Shown here: positions 7,907-9,795 of the stretch, piece by piece
How positions within the stretch are numbered: the first letter of the stretch is position 1
How the letters are laid out: the number at the start of each line of letters is the position of its first letter
NCBI GenBank assembly: GCA_937922175.1
Contig: CAKZUU010000416.1
Span: 1-9,795 of the forward strand
Source: an uncultured Gemmataceae bacterium
Lineage (GTDB): Bacteria; Planctomycetota; Planctomycetia; Gemmatales; Gemmataceae
Length of the DNA: 9,795 nucleotides
Reading direction: 5' to 3'
Notes under the pieces: generated by a model
What the model saw: the letters and a program-made list of their open reading frames with translations, nothing else
What the model was told of the DNA's origin: nothing
The model's database searches: none
Translations under genes and position numbers: made by a program

Positions 7907-8688
7907 GCGATCATTCCGCGATTGAATGGACGGACGCCACCTGGAATCCCATTCGGGGTTGCACCAAAATATCGCCGGGTTGTGCCTATTGCTACGCGGA
8001 AACGTTTGCTGAGAGATTTCGTGGCGTTCCGGGGCATCCATTTGAACAAGGTTTTGACCTTCGTCTCGTGCCCGAAAAGCTGGACGAACCGTTACGCTGG
8101 AAACGGTCGCGACGGATCTTTGTGAATTCGATGAGCGATTTGTTTCATGAAGCTGTTCCAAGCGATTACATCGAGCGCGTGCTCCAAGTGATGTGTCGGG
8201 CGGACTGGCATGTGTTCCAAACATTGACCAAACGTTCGGAGCGGCTGCGTGACCTGCTCGGGGGGCCTTTCCGATGGGCCGCCGAGTTGCCCCACACCTG
8301 GTGGGGCGTCAGCGTCGAGAATCGACGTCATGGTCTCATCCGCATCGATCATCTCAGAGAGGCCCCAGTACGCCATCGCTTCTTGTCGGTCGAACCGTTG
8401 CTCGAGGATTTAGGCCCTGTTGACCTCCGGGGGATCGATTGGGTGATCGTCGGTGGGGAATCCGGTCGTCGGCCCCGACCGATGGATCTGGACTGGGTCC
8501 GATCGCTGCGAGACCAATGTCAAGCACTGGGGATTCCATTTTTCTTTAAGCAACTCGTCGTGAATCGGCAGAAAATTAGCTTGCCGACGCTGGATGGGGT
8601 GATTTGGAAAGAATGCCCCGACTTTAAAGAGTTGAGAAGATCTACTGAACGTCGACAAACAGGCGAACCCATGCCGCATTTCCGTTGA
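7903..8688 (+). CDS. DUF5131 (phage Gp37/Gp68-like, three-Cys-motif) protein
   Basis: The product has 261 residues. The opening block IEWTDATWNPIRGC...C.YCYAE (7-33) holds the three cysteines that define the family: C20, C27 and C30 (C-x6-C-x2-C). Other family blocks follow: RIFVNSMSDLFHE (71-83), FQTLTKRSERL (105-115), WWGVSVEN (133-140), RFLSVEPLLEDL (159-170), DWVIVGGESGRRPRPM (179-194), FFFKQ (213-217) and LDGVIWKECP (230-239). It appears full length and intact. The family is known from phage and bacterial genomes. The Cys arrangement suggests a metal or iron-sulfur site, perhaps related to radical-SAM enzymes, but the spacing is not the classic CxxxCxxC and the reaction is unknown. In many genomes a family member sits beside a TcmP (three-Cys-motif partner) gene; neither visible neighbour is one. 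The start overlaps the kinase stop by four bases, so it is probably co-translated with the kinase. The stop TGA (8686-8688) lies inside the -35 box of the next gene's promoter. Confidence 0.9.
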   Translation: MSDHSAIEWTDATWNPIRGCTKISPGCAYCYAETFAERFRGVPGHPFEQGFDLRLVPEKLDEPLRWKRSRRIFVNSMSDLFHEAVPSDYIERVLQVMCRADWHVFQTLTKRSERLRDLLGGPFRWAAELPHTWWGVSVENRRHGLIRIDHLREAPVRHRFLSVEPLLEDLGPVDLRGIDWVIVGGESGRRPRPMDLDWVRSLRDQCQALGIPFFFKQLVVNRQKISLPTLDGVIWKECPDFKELRRSTERRQTGEPMPHFR

Positions 8689-8713
8689 CCAAACTTGCCC
8701 CCCCACCTATAAG
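8685..8713 (+). promoter_or_regulatory. Sigma-70-type promoter for the AsmA-like gene
   Basis: TTGACC (8685-8690), a 17-base spacer and TATAAG (8708-8713) each match the consensus boxes at five of six positions with optimal spacing. Transcription would start near 8720, leaving a leader of about 36 bases before the ATG at 8756. The -35 box contains the DUF5131 stop codon, so this promoter starts a new unit directly behind the kinase operon. The spacer holds seven consecutive C (8698-8704). The call rests on sequence match alone, and planctomycete promoters are poorly characterised. Confidence 0.6.
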
Positions 8714-8715
8714 CA

Positions 8716-8733
8716 GTCGATCGGCGAATCGAC
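8716..8733 (+). repeat. Perfect inverted repeat at the expected transcription start
   Basis: GTCGAT (8716-8721) and ATCGAC (8728-8733) form a perfect six-base inverted repeat around CGGCGA, starting three bases after the -10 box. It could be an operator for a dimeric regulator or, in RNA, a small hairpin at the 5' end of the leader. No T-run follows, so it is not a typical terminator of the operon before it. GATC/TCGA-type words are common in this DNA, which lowers its weight. Confidence 0.4.
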
Positions 8734-8745
8734 CCCTCGTCTGGC

Positions 8746-8750
8746 AGGGA
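8746..8750 (+). promoter_or_regulatory. Ribosome binding site of the AsmA-like gene
   Basis: AGGGA sits five bases before the ATG at 8756 and fixes this start, which also places a basic residue and a hydrophobic segment at the N-terminus as expected for the family. Confidence 0.6.
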
Positions 8751-8755
8751 AGCGC

Positions 8756-9795
8756 ATGGTCTGGCGTGTGTGGCTGTTTCGCTCGCTGGTCTGCACCGCC
8801 GCTGTCGCTGTCGGCACCTTGGCGTATTTGGTGTATTTGCAAACCAATGCCCAAGCGATCCAGAATCGGGTCATCGACCAGATTCGCTCGGATTTTCCTC
8901 ACGTCGAAGTGAGAATCGGCTCCGCTTGGCTTCGTCCGTTGGGCGGACTTTGGCTGTACGACGTCAAATTGTACCTCCGTGACGACCTGGCTCACCCGTT
9001 TCTTGTGATCCCGGTGGCGACGGTCTTTCACGATAAGGAACAACTCACGGCTGGCCGACTTCTGATCCGCAAAATCGAGTTAACCCAACCCGTGCTGAGG
9101 CTCCGTCGCAACGCCGACGGTCAATGGAATCTTCCGGACTGGCCCAAAACAAATTCCGTTTCGCCATCGGCGCCCATACTCGTTGTTCGGCACGGACGCA
9201 TCGTCTTTGAAGATCGACAGGGGGGTGTCTCGCGACCCTTGCTTGAGTTCGACGGTGTTCAAGTCACTTTGGTCAATGATCCTCCCTCGATCGTGACGAT
9301 ACAGGGTTCGGGAAACTCACCTGTCGGAATGCTCCGATGGTCCGGCACCTACGACCGGAAGAATCCGACCGCCCAAATCGAGATCGATCTGCCGCATTAC
9401 GTCCTCACTCGTCCCACTCTCGAATTGCTCGCCCATCATGTTGAGCCGGTTCGCAAGCACCTCTTGGGCGTGCAAGGTCAAGGGTCGGCCCGAATGTCCG
9501 TCCGATATGTATCCGGGACGCGACCCACGTGGCAGACCGATGCCCGTTTCTACTTTCACCGTGGCCAAGTCGTTCATCCCCGCTTGCCCCTCAAGTTGCT
9601 CAGCGAGGTGGAAATTTCGGGACGATATCGGGATGGTCGACTTTCCATCGAATCCGGCCGGGCCCGTTCTGGTCCCACTCGTTTTACGTTCCAAGTCGAG
9701 GCAGCACTCCCGACGAGTGGTCCCTGGTCGGACGATCCCGAAGATCATCTGTTGCAGTGCCATCTGAGCATCGACAAACTAACGCTGTCAGGCGA
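8756..9795 (+). CDS. AsmA-like inner-membrane/envelope protein, 3' end outside window
   Basis: The frame stays open from the ATG to the window edge: 346 residues, no stop. Residues about 5-28 form one membrane segment (VWLFRSLVCTAAVAVG then TLAYLVYL). After it comes the AsmA N-terminal layout: a strand on the protein's origin (VEVRIGSAWLRPLGGLWLYDVKL, about 50-72), a 'V.VF.....L..G.L.I.KIELTQPVLRLRR' stretch (about 88-118) and the family hallmark DGQWNLPDW (121-129). A long beta-rich region follows, with alternating strands such as VRHGRIVFED (144-153), GVQVTLVND (167-175) and LSEVEISGRYRDGRLSIESG (282-301). AsmA/TamB/YhdP-type proteins are anchored in the inner membrane and extend a beta-groove into the periplasm; several move or organise phospholipids to the outer membrane. 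The planctomycete versions are large, so most of the protein is probably outside the window. It has its own promoter and is likely independent of the kinase operon. The substrate is not known. Confidence 0.8.
   Translation, partial: MVWRVWLFRSLVCTAAVAVGTLAYLVYLQTNAQAIQNRVIDQIRSDFPHVEVRIGSAWLRPLGGLWLYDVKLYLRDDLAHPFLVIPVATVFHDKEQLTAGRLLIRKIELTQPVLRLRRNADGQWNLPDWPKTNSVSPSAPILVVRHGRIVFEDRQGGVSRPLLEFDGVQVTLVNDPPSIVTIQGSGNSPVGMLRWSGTYDRKNPTAQIEIDLPHYVLTRPTLELLAHHVEPVRKHLLGVQGQGSARMSVRYVSGTRPTWQTDARFYFHRGQVVHPRLPLKLLSEVEISGRYRDGRLSIESGRARSGPTRFTFQVEAALPTSGPWSDDPEDHLLQCHLSIDKLTLSG

Noticed and set aside
8642..9043. 133-codon minus-strand open frame over the promoter and AsmA-like start
   Set aside because: Antisense to the AsmA-like gene with no recognisable domain; the plus-strand gene has an SD, membrane segment and family motif.
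9438..9767. 109-codon plus-strand open frame near the right edge
   Set aside because: It lies in another frame of the AsmA-like gene, which is open to the window edge and has coherent beta-strand pattern.

Overview
This window looks like a chromosomal stretch from a planctomycete, most likely a Gemmatales-type bacterium. That placement is inference from gene content: a Ser/Thr kinase–WD40 fusion beside an ECF-like sigma factor, a DUF1080 (3-keto-disaccharide hydrolase) protein, a multi-copy DUF4340 protein and a large AsmA-like protein, on moderately high-GC DNA. No rRNA, tRNA, transposase, integrase or CRISPR array is visible.

Layout: (1) 1-2679, +: the 3' part of a long gene for a protein built from tandem DUF4340 units of about 140 residues; it begins left of the window. 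(2) 2787-3497, -: a DUF1080 domain protein, convergent with gene 1. (3) 3498-3653: divergent spacer with a possible hairpin over the ribosome binding site of the next gene. (4) 3654-8688, +: a tight three-gene operon. It encodes a divergent ECF-type sigma factor, a 1219-residue membrane Ser/Thr kinase with an anti-sigma-like HxxxCxxC finger at its N-terminus and a WD40-like C-terminal half, and a DUF5131 'three-Cys-motif' protein whose start codon overlaps the kinase stop (ATGA). (5) 8685-8755: a good sigma-70-type promoter, TTGACC-17 bp-TATAAG, whose -35 box contains the stop codon of the DUF5131 gene. (6) 8756-9795, +: the 5' part of a large AsmA-like membrane protein that runs off the right edge.

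The centre of interest is the sigma-kinase-DUF5131 operon. ECF sigma genes linked to Ser/Thr kinase genes are a known planctomycete pattern, and the zinc-finger-like motif on the kinase suggests that it binds or controls the neighbouring sigma factor. The less expected element is the translationally coupled DUF5131 gene, a family better known from phage and from pairs with a TcmP partner, which is absent here. The kinase also has an insertion of about 20 residues between its catalytic loop and DFG motif. No clearly new system can be claimed from sequence alone; the operon is the best candidate for a closer look.
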